From: Sweltsa coloradensis
Taxonomy: Eukaryota; Arthropoda; Insecta; Plecoptera; Chloroperlidae
Length of the DNA: 64,000 bases
Assembly (NCBI GenBank): GCA_024449915.1
Contig: JAMZAV010000160.1
Coordinates: 558,001 to 622,000 of the forward strand
Direction: 5' to 3'
Part shown: piece after piece, positions 24,346-35,545 of the stretch
Numbering within the stretch: position 1 is the first letter of the stretch
Layout: each line of letters begins with the position of its first letter
Notes under the pieces: model-generated
Databases searched by the model: none
Seen by the model: the letters and a program-made list of their open reading frames with translations, nothing else
Told to the model about the DNA's origin: nothing
Made by a program: the position numbers and the translations under genes

Positions 24346-25060
24346 TTTTTTTTTTTTTAATTTTTACAAATTTTATTGTCATAGAACATACATGAATCAT
24401 ACAACATTGCAAAATTGTACAAATAAATAATTAATGTTACATACAGAAATAAATCTAACAAGAATATAATCAAAAAACCCACAAAGCCTGAAAAAGACTT
24501 AACTGTGGGGTAAAGACAATTTATAAACTATTTAAGATGGTGACAATACAGAGAACGGAACATATAACCAAAACAAACATGAAAAACATGTATATATAAA
24601 TACTATGGTTGCATGACATATTCAGTTAATTTGTGAAATCCAAAAAATTACAAAAAAAGAACAAATAGCTAAGAAAAATAAATAAATAAATCGGAAAACA
24701 TTGTCAAAAGGCGTCAGAAAGAAGATAAGATTTTAGTTCAGTTTTAATTTTTGAAATGTTAGACAAGGTTTTCAGTGAGGAGGGAATCAAGTTGAACGTA
24801 GAAGGAACCGAATAAAAAAGTGAACGTTGGCCGTATTTGTTGTTAAAATTCTGAAATTTGAATGCCCCCGCCACTTTTAGCCTTGTATCCTTGCATGAGT
24901 CTAACGGAATCTTGAAATCTGATTTAAAATAGAAGTGTAATATAAATCTATATATTAACAATGAAGATATTGGCAGCACATTACAAAAAGAAAATATTTG
25001 TTTACGGGAGAGTTCAGAATCGGTTTTAAAATCACACATTACCATTCCATTACCAATTCG
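24346..25060 (-). mobile_element. 5'-truncated non-LTR retrotransposon (LINE) 3' end
   Basis: On the minus strand a reverse transcriptase C-terminal frame (25045-24704) runs into a non-coding 3' region. That region contains AATAAA near 24373 and ends in an A tract (T tract on the plus strand, 24347-24360). This is the layout of a 5'-truncated LINE insertion: only the C-terminal coding end, the 3' UTR and the poly(A) tail. The 5' boundary near 25050 is approximate, and no target-site duplication was found by eye. Confidence 0.75.
24704..25045 (-). pseudogene. Reverse transcriptase C-terminal fragment of a LINE ORF2
   Basis: The 113 residues contain a stretch that is typical of the extreme C terminus of APE-type LINE polymerases (CR1/Jockey-like and relatives). 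It has NKYGQRSLFYSVPSTFN and LIPSSLKTLSNISKIKTELK, ending in YLLSDAF. In these families an Arg-rich segment is followed by YG-RS, a P-x-x-(W/F)N-x-(I/L)P turn, and a final K-x-x-LK-x-YLL. The catalytic YADD palm is absent, so the piece cannot polymerise. The frame is open to a natural stop, which implies a fairly recent insertion. Confidence 0.75.
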
Positions 25061-27259
25061 GTGTTATATAGAGCCGAGTTCGGTGCTGAAACCATGTATG
25101 GCTGAAATGATTTTTGTTGCCGTTGAAGAATCAATAATTAAAATAAAGTAATATTATTTACGTCGGTAACTTACGCAATGTGCAAAATTTATTCCAAAGC
25201 GCTGTTTAGGCTTACATTAGAACAAAATAATATAACATTCTCAATATAAGAGTAATAAGAAAAGTGAAAATATCGATACATTAGTGAGTTTTGTTGGAAT
25301 TACAAATCTATGACAACATGCAATTAATCATAATATTATATCAAGGGCGACGGTCGTTCTCCCGCAGCCAAGCGCACTCGACTGCTTACGACTAACTCGA
25401 CCTGTATACTCGTACCCGAGTTGGGGGGTTTTCAGCTATCTGCACACGCCGCCCCGAAAGATTTACAATCTTGAAATTTCGGTACATGACCTGATATGTG
25501 GTCCATGACCTACCAACAAAAAAAATCAGCCCGATCCGATAACCCATTCTGTGTTTAAAAAAAGTGCCTTAACATAGTCGAAAACCTTCCAGCTGGCTGG
25601 CTGGCTGGCTGATTTTGACGGAAAGGAAAAAGAGCCTACAGAGAAAACGATACATCTGAGAACTATGAAACTTGGACCACACTCAGATGTACCTCAGACT
25701 CGTTTACTTTTGCTTTCAAAAAAGTCGGGTAACAGGGACCGGAGAAAATCAAAATTTTGGTTAACAATCAAACCACGTAATTACTATGGCGTGGTAATTT
25801 GTAAAACTTGAATGCAACATGCTCTTAACCATTATACTTTTTTCTTTACTTAAAATATATTCATGCAATTTTCGTAACAAGACGACATTAACCATAGCAA
25901 ATTTAATAAAAAGCATTGTATATTGCCAACTACAGATTGTAAACTTAAACAAATGATGGTAGCATTTGTTTCTAGACAATCTGTTTTGAAAGACGCTGTA
26001 TATACCACTTGCTTTATGTATCATGACAAATTTCGTTATTTGCTTCACCCAAAATATTGATATCTAGATATCTAGTTACGTATTTAGAAAGAGAATCAAA
26101 CTCCGTCTAAGCCTCAGTACATCCGAGCAATTTTGATGGAAAATTACATTTGAAATTTCCTGCTTTCTTTGAATTATCGTTTACAAGTATTTCACGCCTT
26201 GCTCTTGATATGAAACAAATAACAAAAAAATGTGATATCCCCCAAATACAAAAAATTGTGTAAAAAAAAAACGGCAGCCAAGCTCTCCTTCAAAAGTCTT
26301 CGGCTGTCAATGCTGTGAGATATAGAAGTTGAGCCAAGCTTTTCTTTCTTTCTCCCTAGTTTCGCATTGAAAAGAAGTAAAATCATTTCGCCTGTTGACG
26401 AGCGCCACGCCAACCATTTTCGTGGTAAAAAAAGGAAAAATTTTAAACTCAAAATCATAAAAAAATTACTTGGCCATTGAATTTGTTTGGTTCATTACGA
26501 GAACTCACTCACTCTCTAGCATCTTTTAATTCAGTATCCAAATTTCGTTGTATTTAAATTATAAATAAGTAGTACTTAATATCCTACTAATATTCAAGTA
26601 GGGCCTAATCAAGCAACCGAATGAACAATCCATAACAACACATATTTTTCATTTGCATTGACGCCAATATGCCAGTACGAGGTTTATGTGACCGCCAACA
26701 ACGTTTGAATATTTGCCTTCCACAACGTTTGAATATTTCTGTCTAGACACACCATTACTATACGTGGATGAAACAAGCAAGGGAAAAAAATTTTTTTTTG
26801 TCCCACTTTATACCCGGAATGAGACCAACAACAAGATGTGAATGTGATAGCTGTAAGAAACGTATTATTTTATTTTTGAACTCTTCCTCGGCGATCTGTT
26901 TCTCTCCTTCTTTTGGGTACTTTAGTACCGGGAACCGGGAACCAGGAACAAACTTGAAACTATTCTGTTCACTAAATAGCCAGATGTATAAACATAATTA
27001 AATATGCATGAATAATTTTTACGGGTAGACCGACTCTGTGTAGGCAAACTACTACTGATAATATTTAAAACACTTTAGTGGAAAATAGCTCTTTATTTTA
27101 TAATGATAACAACGTTCCGGAAATTACTGAAAACTATTTCTAAACTATAAAACAATTTTTGACATCTTCCATGTGTGACTGTGATAAATGTTAAATCTTA
27201 ATATCTACCTTGGCTATTGTTATACGGACTTACGTCAAGTACTTTCATGTGTACATACA
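25061..27259. other. Gene-free stretch with a possible old repeat
   Basis: 25330-25760 is GC-richer and reads like a degraded repeat, with an AGCTGGCTGG quadruplet tract at 25591-25610. A 16-bp word CAACGTTTGAATATTT is directly repeated near 26698 and 26728. No coding exon recognised. Confidence 0.4.
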
Positions 27260-27310
27260 CTAGGGAAACGCCAAAGTCGTTCTTAAAAGGGTGAGCGAGC
27301 CATTTGTTGT
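27260..27310 (-). repeat. Solitary Helentron-like 3' end fragment
   Basis: On the minus strand this reads GCTCGCTCACCC..., then GGCGTTTCCCTAG followed by T at the flank. That resembles the conserved 3' end (GCTCATCCA, hairpin, GCGTTTTCCTAG, T) of the family described at 53351. No 5' end was found beyond it, so it is a degenerate terminus or a resemblance. Confidence 0.3.
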
Positions 27311-27414
27311 TGTTTGAGGGTTAAACACAAAATTACATGACTTCTGAAGTAAATTTTTTAAAGCTTTCCTTGTAATAACGATTTGAAAAATATTCGGTAA
27401 CAATCATACTTAGA

Positions 27415-27550
27415 TTTCGCGCTATAGAGAGTAACCCGAACCGCGCTCATTGGTTCGTGTTCGCCGTGGCAGAGCGTGTCAGCCAATCACAGGGCCCGGT
27501 CTGACTTCAGAGAGTGGCGGGATTACAAAAATGTGCCGCGATTTAAAGTA
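27415..27550. promoter_or_regulatory. CpG-rich promoter candidate: E2F, paired CCAAT, GGCGGGA
   Basis: A perfect E2F consensus TTTCGCGC lies at 27415-27422. An inverted CCAAT box (ATTGG, 27449-27453) and a direct one (CCAAT, 27483-27487) are about 34 bases apart. GGCGGGA follows at 27518-27524, and TTTAAAG near 27542 resembles a CHR element. In animals, two NF-Y sites about three helical turns apart with E2F or CDE/CHR elements mark cell-cycle gene promoters. The block is CpG-rich in an AT-rich neighbourhood. Direction and target gene are unknown, and no exon was recognised on either side. Confidence 0.4.
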
Positions 27551-28133
27551 CGTTCCGTACACGTGCGTTGATACCCTATGTATAATTAATTAATAAACTA
27601 ATCTTACATACTCATAGTAGGGATGGTGAAACCACTGACGTGTTATGCTTGTTTATAATTCCCAACAAAAAATCTACAAATTTAATGTTATTGTCTGCTC
27701 ACACGTTTGACTTCTGGGGACTTCTGGGGTACAAACATTGTTCTCATACATAATAATATTATGTGTATATTATACATACTCATACAACGCGTCTCCAAAG
27801 CTATGCATATACAAGAAACGAAAATAATATTTGTAATAATTGTAGTCCTACCAAAAAAAATATTGTTGAGGAGAAATATTATAAATTTCTAAAGTGAAAA
27901 TAACAATATATTGATTGACTCATGAACAGGAAGAAATAAACTCTTTCAAGTGTTTTTGCATCTTATTCATGATGAAATATTGATATGTACTTTCAGCTAT
28001 GCATCGTGACCAGTGCTGGGACCAGATAATTTATTTCTTATCCGGAAAAGATAAGGATATTCCTCCAAAAAATTATCTAGATAAGATAAACTGTAAAAAC
28101 ATTTTCTAGGTAAAAGGTAATAGATGAAAATAA

Positions 28134-28940
28134 CTAGGAAAACGCTTAAGTCCCGCCGCATTGTTGGATGAGCGTATATGGTGCATTGAGATGCCATGTG
28201 TTACGCGGATTTTCTGTTGTTCTGTGAAAAAATCATTACTAAGTCGAAGATTTTTTTAAATTAAATTCAATTATATAAAAAATTAACTTAATTTTTATAA
28301 TTAAATTAAATAAAATTAAAAATTAACTTAATTGTTTTAATTAATCGTAATTTTTTAAAAAAGAAAAAAAATCGAAATATTGCAATTTGCATAAGAAATA
28401 ATTATTCGATTGCGCTCAAATTTAACACGAATATATTAATTCATAAAATTAAGGTTCTGAAAAAAATCATTACAAAAGGATAAAGCATGTAGGTGTTATA
28501 AGTCAAAGAATTGTTTTTAAAAAGAAAAAAAACATAAAATTTTGATTTTCATGAGAAATAATTTTTTAAATGACCGCTCAAAGATCACAAGAATATATTA
28601 ATTCATAAAATTAAAGGTTCTGTGAAAAAAATCATTACAATCGAATAAAGCATGTAGGTGTCCAAGAATTTTTTTAAAAATCGAAAAAATCGTAAAATTG
28701 CGTTTTTTATGTGAAAAAATTTCCCGATTGCGCTCAAAAACGTGGCAGTTCTTAGTTCAGAGTTTTCGAAGGCCTCCATTAAATTTCATCTCAATCGGAG
28801 TATCGGTTTAGCCGGAATCGTGCGGACAAACAGACAAAAATACAAAAAGAAAAAAAGAAAAAAAAAACATCCGGATTTTTTTCTCCAGTGTAGTAGAATG
28901 GAATCTTCGCTTCGCTCGCTACGCTCGCTACGCTCATCCA
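28134..28940 (-). mobile_element. Helentron-like non-autonomous element, copy 1
   Basis: In element orientation (minus) it starts TGGATGAGCG at 28940 and continues with GAAGCGAAGATTCC. It ends with CATCCAACAATGC, a hairpin partner GCGTT, and TTCCTAG at 28134. Both flanks are T in element orientation. The subterminal inverse repeat is CATCCA, slightly decayed. At least two internal tandem units of about 162 bases (centred on ATATATTAATTCATAAAATT at 28431 and 28593) fill the middle. No transposase or Rep/helicase frame is present, so it would need a helper. Confidence 0.65.
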
Positions 28941-30415
28941 AAAATTAAAATCTATGACGGTTATACCCAAAAGCCATCTAGGCAAAGAAGATTGTCCTGT
29001 TTTTGACGATTATAAAAAAATCAATTACTTTTTCTAACGAAAAACAGCACCAAAGGATCTTGCTGCAATTGATACCGTGAAATTCTATACGTTTCACAGA
29101 TTATGCCGAAAGCGAAATATTCACAACTGTATAGTTACCACGGAGTTTATTCACAATGCATCTGTCACTGGGCACATCTTATCACTTTTATGATTTGTTG
29201 TCACATTTGTATTCCCTTTTGTCAATTATTCACTATCTCAACTCGACAATCGACACATCGAGGGCTGCATCGTCATCAATCACTCAATCACGATCATCAC
29301 TTACGCAATTATAATGGTATTTGTAAATGTTTTTCTGGGGATAACCCGCACTGTTTATAGACTGAAACGTCAAAAGATTATAAAAAATCGACGCTGCAAA
29401 ATGTCCTGAATAAATAGATTTTAACATTAAAACACGGAGGTTATAATTCGAGATCAAGCAATGAAGTCTTGCTGAGTCACAAGTTGTGGACATATCCACG
29501 CTTTTTTACAAGAGGACCGGTGTTCATGGTTTTTAGATGTTTGTTTTCAGGCGAATGTTTCGCTGAACCAATATATTAAATTAATTAGGGCACGGAAAAG
29601 AGGATTTTATCATTGCGACGTCTGAACCAAGATGACGATGCAATGACCAACCCTCTTTTCAGCATTAAAATGTGAAGAACGCCTGAGAGTTAGACAACCC
29701 TTTCTACCTCCCTCACCAGCGGGCTAGTATACCTGCTATTCGCTCAGGGGTAACGCGCTACATTCACGATTGGAACGCTAATAAACGGCGTTCGTTGTTA
29801 TAGCAATACGAAAACGACAAAAAACAAAACATTTTGAGGGGGGTAAAGTGATTGTGTACTTTGTAATGATCATCTACGTTTAAATTACTTCTCATGATAT
29901 CCAGTTTATAAAACAAAACAAAACAAGTACAAAAAGCTACACGCCAAAAATATTTCTTAGAACTGATGGATACAGACAGAACACTTGGAATAATTCTGTA
30001 TTTTTGTGGTTACAATAAAATCAAGTTACTTTTATAGATAAGTATTCGAATAGGTACAAGAAAATAGCGCCGTTTAGACCTACTATAGTGCATTTGGGGG
30101 TACAAGCATAAAAATTGGTGAGAAGGTACTTTATAAGGCCTATTTATCAAAAACTGAGTTGGATCCGCTGACGATTTTAGTCTATTTTCTTGCTGGAGAG
30201 CAAAAAGTTAAAATGTCTATAAAAATCAGTTTCTAGTGTAAAACTAATATTTTTTTAATCTGGTTGCTCCTCATTATTGGCAAATTATAGATTTATTCAC
30301 AAAATATTTTAAAATTTTGAAAATAAAATATATTGAAGTCAGTGATGGTCAAATAGGCTAGGGTGAAATCGCATTTTCATCCAAAATCGACTAAAATTTG
30401 ATAAGATATTATTAA
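28941..30415. other. Gene-free stretch
   Basis: No coding exon or clear repeat was recognised. The sequence is AT-rich. Confidence 0.4.
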
Positions 30416-30680
30416 GCGAGCGAAGCGAGCGTTTCCATTCGACTCTGCCGGAAAAATTAGTCACTGGTTTTGTTTTTTTTGTTTGTATGTCTCGCCATAA
30501 CGTTCGAACGGAGGCTCGGATCGAGTTGAAATTTTGACCATCCGCAGCTTCGTTTCGATGAATTCATTAGTTTTGTGCAAATCGTTCAAAAAGTTAAAAG
30601 TTACATTAAAGTTAATCGAAAGTTTGTTTTCAAACTAACCGGCGACAAAATCTGAGATGGCCAAATCATTTAGAATGTCC
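30416..30680 (+). repeat. Repeat family with AAGCGAGCGAAGCGAGCG end, copy 1
   Basis: It starts TTAAGCGAGCGAAGCGAGCG and continues TTTCCATTCGACTCTGCCGG, a T-rich tract, GTATGTCTCGCCATAACG and TTCGAACGGAGGCTCGGATC. It ends near CTGAGATGGCCAAATCATTT. Two further copies form the inverted pair at 31443-31953. The first 50 bases resemble the start of the Helentron-like family (GAGCGAAGCGAAGATTCCATTC), so the two families may be related. Confidence 0.7.
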
Positions 30681-30754
30681 GTCTTGTCACGAATATGTTA
30701 ATTTTATTTGACCGATAAGTAGTGTAGATGGAATTACATTTCAACAAAAGTAAC

Positions 30755-30768
30755 GTTGCCATGGCAAC
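30755..30768. promoter_or_regulatory. Perfect RFX X-box palindrome
   Basis: GTTGCCATGGCAAC is a perfect match to the palindromic X-box bound by RFX transcription factors, which in animals control ciliary genes among others. The 14-base palindrome is exact. Whether it is functional is unknown: no exon is recognised within a kilobase, and it lies just downstream of a repeat copy. Confidence 0.35.
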
Positions 30769-31442
30769 GAAAAGACGCGCGAAGTTTCTAATGCACTGCC
30801 ACCTAGAAGTAATCAAAATACTTTCGAGAAAGTAGTCTATTATTTGTCACCAAAGAGATTAATAGTTTTCCCAAGGAGTCAAAGTCCTCTAGATGGCGGT
30901 GGATTTTATCCACAAAGTAAAGGTTTTCACACGGGTTTATCCAAATACCTTGGCAATAATAAATAATATTGGAAACGCGAACTCGTAAATTTTAAAATTT
31001 AAAAAATTAGCAATGAGGGTCTAGCTATAGTACGTGCTCGCTTATCAACGCGTCCAACTGAGCGTTTCCTAGTTATTCCAATCAAAAATTTCATATAATA
31101 CTAATGGCTGGTGATAGTCATATTTTCAGTCAAAAATTATTCAAAAAGTAAAAACAGTAAATAATAACAGTATAATACAAATCATTGATTGATAAATTGC
31201 ACTAAAATATACTATTTATTTATTAATCCCACAGACAACGTTTTGGTTTGAACATGGTTTCACTGGAATATTCAAAACACTAAAAATAATGATGATTCAA
31301 TATAAAATCTAAATTTAATGTTATAAAATATCACACAATTTTTGTACAAATCAGTTTCTCATTGATATTTGATACACACCGAAATTAGTCATTATTTATA
31401 ATTCATAGTGTTATGGGAAAACTCTGAATATGGATATAACTT
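30769..31442. other. Gene-free spacer
   Basis: No gene or additional repeat recognised between the X-box and the inverted repeat pair. Confidence 0.4.
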
Positions 31443-31953
31443 AATTAAGGGAGCGAAGCGAGCGTTTCCATTTGACTCTGCCGGAAAAAATAGTTACTGG
31501 TTTTGTTTTGTTTTGTTTTTTTTTTGTTTGTATGTCTCGCCATAACGTTCGAACGGAAGCTCGGATCGAGTTGAAATTTCCCGTCCCCGATTGAATGCCA
31601 TTAGTTTTGTGGCAAAATCGTTCAAAAAGTTCTAAATGATTTGGCCATCTCAGATTTTGTCGCCGTTTAGTTTAAAAAAAAAAAAAAAATCGATTAACTT
31701 TAATGTAACTTTTTAACTTTTTGAACGATTTTGCTACAAAACTAATGGCATTCAATCGAGAACGAAGCTTGCGGATGGTCAAAATTTCAACTCGATCCTA
31801 GCCTCCGTTCGAACGTTATGGCGAGACATACAAACAAAAACAAACACAAAAACAAAAACAAAAAAAACAAACAAACAAACAAACAAAACAAAACCAGTGA
31901 CTATTTTTTCCGGCAGAGTCAAATGGAAACGCTCGCTTCGCTCGCTTAATCAT
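31443..31953. repeat. Inverted pair of the AAGCGAGCG repeat family (about 510 bp)
   Basis: A plus-strand copy begins TTAAGGGAGCGAAGCGAGCG near 31443. A minus-strand copy ends with the inverse CGCTCGCTTCGCTCGCTTAA near 31950. The arms share TTTCCATTTGACTCTGCCGG, GTATGTCTCGCCATAACG, and CGATTGAATGCCATTAG with CAAAATCGTTCAAAAAGTT. They meet around an A/T-rich spacer near 31670-31715. The minus copy is full length and the plus copy lacks its inner end. The outer ends are flanked by TTAA, which is self-complementary and so weak evidence for a target duplication. Confidence 0.75.
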
Positions 31954-33219
31954 ATCTCAGATGGCCAAAAATATAATCAAATAGGGCCTACAACAGCAAT
32001 TTAAAAAAATTAGTTCTAGCACAATTATTGTGTAGGCTAGTATTGACTGTGCCCTATGTTAGGACCTAGAAATGAAGTTTTAAAAGCCTATAGGGCCTTC
32101 CAGGTCTAATAGGCCTGGGAAAACATTGCCTCAAGAGTCATTTGGATCATTTTTGTAATAGCATTTAAATCAATTTTACCCTGCACCTTTGTACAAGGAA
32201 AAATGGATTTCTGAAATAATACGATTGGTGAACGAATTTTTCGGTCCGCTGGTACAAAATTCGAAAAAATGTGTGCTAAAATTTTAATTTTGCACTTGCG
32301 TTACTGGCTACAACGTTTTCCAAAAATTGAAATATGACGTCTGATTGTGAGGTTGTGTACCGTGTAAAAAATACTTTTGTGGACGAGTCTCACTTTCATC
32401 CAGACATCTTTCTTGTGAACTTTCCGGTCAGATTAGAGTACTACCATTATCAGATTTATTCATCGTTTTTATTGTATTTTGTATTTGTGAATAATGTTTA
32501 ATGTTTTTTTTGTAATTACGGCAAGAAGTTGATGATATTGATACATTTTAATTATTATGAGATGGCCGTGTTGTTGCCCAGCATTTGCAATTTGCAATTT
32601 GTATCCATACGTCTATCTACGTAAATCGTACACTTGTTTCTTTAATTTCTTATTCATAATTATGCAATTAAGCAATTCAAATTGACAAAGCATATAATCA
32701 CTAGTATTTAGGGTGAGTACTTAATAACTTCCGGAAAGTTAGTTATCAACCCATTTTTCACACACAGGTAATGTTCGTATACCTGAGTAAAATTTAGCCT
32801 GTGTTCCCAGGTAGTATACCAAAATCCTTACAACGGTGACAGTTTTCAAATTCATTTCACTTTATCCTTGACAATAGCGCATACGTAGGTAATCACGATC
32901 CTAGTATTATTTCAATAGCCTCGCAAATTATTCGTAACATGCAGTGACGTAACGCAAATTGCCCTACCCCCATCCCCCGCAAGAAACGTTTTCGGGCACC
33001 ATAGGTAACGAACCAATAGATTATAATATAATCAGAACGCTTTCAGCTATAACGTCCGTGTTCAACTTCTCCCCCCCCCCCCCCCTCTCTAAATGTCCAA
33101 CCTACAAATTTTTATCGAGTTTTGGTCAGTCATTGAATGAGTGCAGTGAGTGGTATAACGGCTTTGATTTGACTACCATAAGCAAAATAGCTCAGATGTA
33201 ATTTTTTTTTAAATGTCTG
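31954..33219. other. Gene-free spacer
   Basis: No gene recognised. A 15-base C run lies at 33071-33085. Immediately after the inverted pair, CTCAGATGGCCAAA at about 31957 echoes the inner end of the repeat family. Confidence 0.4.
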
Positions 33220-33480
33220 TTAGTTCTCTATACCGTGCAAACTACAACCCCGATCCCGGCCCCGATTTTGACGAGATGATCGTGAGTTCCATGGTGACAC
33301 TACTTTGTTGCACACGATATTATTAACAGAGATAATAACATTTCGTTTCAGGAAATGACGTTCGGGGGATTGATCTAAATTAGTTTCTTGTAGGAATATA
33401 TTGTCAATTCGTTGTTGTAAGAGCAAGTTTGACAGTGCTTCTGGTTTGTGTCACTTTCTAACCCGCGCACATTTTAATGA
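33220..33480 (-). pseudogene. N-terminal fragment of LINE ORF2 AP-endonuclease
   Basis: The frame 33426-33220 carries LLQQRIDNIFLQETNLDQSP and then ERHFLKR. Upstream, after a frameshift, MSLKCARVRK lines up with the N-R-G-L-R type start of LINE endonucleases. The pattern of K/R-rich start, then a helix, then (I/V)-(D)-(I/N)-(I/F)-F-LQET is the classic first catalytic region of APE-type LINE endonucleases, where the E of QET binds the metal ion. After about 40 residues the similarity fades. The remaining endonuclease, the RT and the C terminus are missing, so there is no activity. Confidence 0.65.
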
Positions 33481-33559
33481 CATAAAACTTACATTTTTTT
33501 CTTCGGCAACTCTACTCTGTAAGGATATTCCCGGCCTTAGAGCGCATTGCCTTGTTGTA

Positions 33560-34650
33560 GATTTTTATCGAGGGTGTTCTGTCTTACCTGTTCCAACTGC
33601 TTGTAGAACTGATCTACATTTAATGTGTACAATCGTTCACAATAAGCATTATTGAAATGACGCGAGTAGTTAGAAAAGAATGTCCTTTAGAGCGGGTAGC
33701 GTTAAGCCCAGGTCACCCTGACTGATATCGATGATGTTGAGGGAGTATTCGGCCAGTTCATTTTCTAGCCTGGAAGAGTAGGAGAACTGGGGAAAAAATA
33801 GCCATGACCTTGAACAACAGCATTGCGCTATACCGGCAATATTTAGTCAGTCTATATTGTTTAGTTTGCTTCCATCCAGATCGATCTCAGTGTATTGTTG
33901 TTTCTTCTCTTGGGACGACAGCGCTGACACTTTCATCACGGTCACGTTTTCCGACGAGGCTGATGGTGCGTTCATTGGGGGAGGCATAGTTATAGGGTCA
34001 TAGTGATTGTGCAGGTGAAAGATAATTTTTCCGGAGAAATTCGATGGGGGCGCGGTGACGGACGAGCAGGCAGCGGAGGTGGCATTTAACCGGAGGAGGT
34101 TTACGAGTCTCCCGGTTAGGACGCGCTAATGATTTCTTGCAATAACAGGAAATGTGGCCTCTTTCATTACATGTTAAACATGTCACGTGCCCACTGTAAG
34201 AAAAACTATCACTTTCACCCCGTCCACTTCGAAGTGAAGTGCATCAGGTACTTTAGATAAATCTTTGAACAATACGTAAGATAATTTACGGAACGATTTT
34301 ATCCACAGTGAGCTATTTTAGACCCTTATGACAGGTCTCGTTAGTGACTGGTTATATTGTACCGTACGGTTTTATCTAATTTTCTTAAATCTCGTGCGTA
34401 ATGAACGGGAAAACGTTTGAAAGAAACAACCTTTGTTTCAGCAGAAAAATGTTTCCCAATTGACACCAGGGAACCATCCTGTGTGCATTCAGAGTATCCT
34501 CATTGTTAAAAGAATACACACCCCTAATTAGCTCTAGGGCACCGCGTAGGTAACGTCTATAGAGGGCTGGTGTCGGGTTGATTGTCACAATAACTGCAGA
34601 GTTTGGGTGTAATATTTGCCATTCTGACGAGCGGATCTTTCTAGTTTAGA
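33560..34650 (-). pseudogene. Broken LINE ORF1 with CCHC zinc knuckle
   Basis: Three adjoining pieces in different frames are visible. The first, 34640-34385, contains NPTPALYRRYLRGALELIRG and later LFLSNVFPFITHEI. The second, about 34311-34190, contains IKSFRKLSYVLFKDLS and LHFEVDGVKVIVFLTVG. The third, 34186-33998, contains CLTCNERGHISCYC, a C-x2-C-x4-H-x4-C knuckle at 34139-34180. This order (RRQ-like helix, F-V-x-G-x-x-V-x-V-F strand, knuckle) is typical of gag-like ORF1 proteins of animal LINEs, which bind their own RNA. A further open piece near 33660-33560 may be the C terminus. At least one single-base frameshift and several stops break it. Confidence 0.7.
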
Positions 34651-34867
34651 GACAAGTCTTAGCCCTATGTTTTTCTTACCAGTTCAATGCTGAAGAACTG
34701 TGATCACTAAAATCATTAGAAATAATAATTCATTCAGTACTCGTCCTGTATGCCTACAAGTTGTTAATGTGTGAGTAAGACACGCACATTCCCATAGAAA
34801 GGGTATGATGGAATGGAGATTAACTATTGTAAGAATAAGATTACATTACTATTACTTGACCCATTGA

Positions 34868-34955
34868 CCGCCTGCGGCAATCCCGACTGGTATAGTGTTA
34901 TGCGAGGGGCATGCAATTGCACCCTAGGATTTCCCGCGTTTCATTAAAAAAATAT
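34868..34955 (+). repeat. SINE body/tail fragment
   Basis: CGGCAATCCCGACTGG is followed by GGGGCATGCAATTGCACCCTAGG and TTCCCGCG. These match the body start and the CACCCTGGGTAGGCTTCCCACG tail of the SINE at 17188, with most of the middle deleted. Confidence 0.5.
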
Positions 34956-35487
34956 TACCTTATGTGGAACAAATGGTATTACTTATAGGCAATCATTTAA
35001 ATTGGTACGTCCAACATAGAAACGAGCTTGATCGGGTCGAAAATTACAAAATTGATAAAGATGTACGTATGCAGTGATAAAAATATGCGTGAGGGTCGTC
35101 TCTAGAACTAGAAGAAACCAGTTGATTTTATAAACGTAATTGGATCGAATATTAACCTGGCAGAACTCACCCCGATGCAGCAAAATTCGAGAAAAGTACC
35201 GGTGGTTATAATTACGCCTAGCGCAAAAAATTCAGATCGGGAATTGGACCCGCGTCTCCGCTTGCTATGTACGTTATAGTCACCAAGTGCATGGCAGCAT
35301 CAAGCAGACCAGGTTCAAATTACTGGTCAAAGGTAGTCAAATTTCTGAATTAAATTTGAATCAACAAATTGCAAAGACTTTTTTATTACGGGAAAGCACA
35401 TACTGCGAAACTTTTTAAAGCGCTTCTTGATAAGTTCTGTGAACAGATCACAAAGTTATTTACCGATTGATAGTATTTTCGCATGAC

Positions 35488-35545
35488 ATTAATCGAACTC
35501 GATCATTTAATCTGGCAGTATACGCCATTAGACCAGCTATCACTG
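35488..35545 (-). repeat. tRNA-like A and B box pair (SINE head or tRNA pseudogene)
   Basis: On the minus strand GCTGGTCTAATGGCG is a good A box. About 35 bases downstream GAGTTCGATTAA resembles a B box. The arms do not close into a clean cloverleaf, so a working tRNA gene is unlikely. Confidence 0.45.

Larger units (their letters stand above)
33220..34660 (-). mobile_element. Decayed two-ORF non-LTR retrotransposon (5' half)
   Basis: On the minus strand an ORF1-like part (about 34650-33560) with a CCHC knuckle is followed by the start of an AP-endonuclease ORF2 (about 33480-33220). The order and motifs match L1/Tx1-type or related APE LINEs. Several frameshifts and stops break both frames, so the copy is old. 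It carries the 5' half and lacks the reverse transcriptase, the opposite of the usual 5'-truncated copy. It must therefore have lost its 3' half by deletion or later rearrangement. Confidence 0.7.

Noticed and set aside
31443..31953. piggyBac-type element because of TTAA flanks
   Set aside because: TTAA is self-complementary and common in AT-rich DNA, and the outer ends lack the expected CCC/GGG termini.
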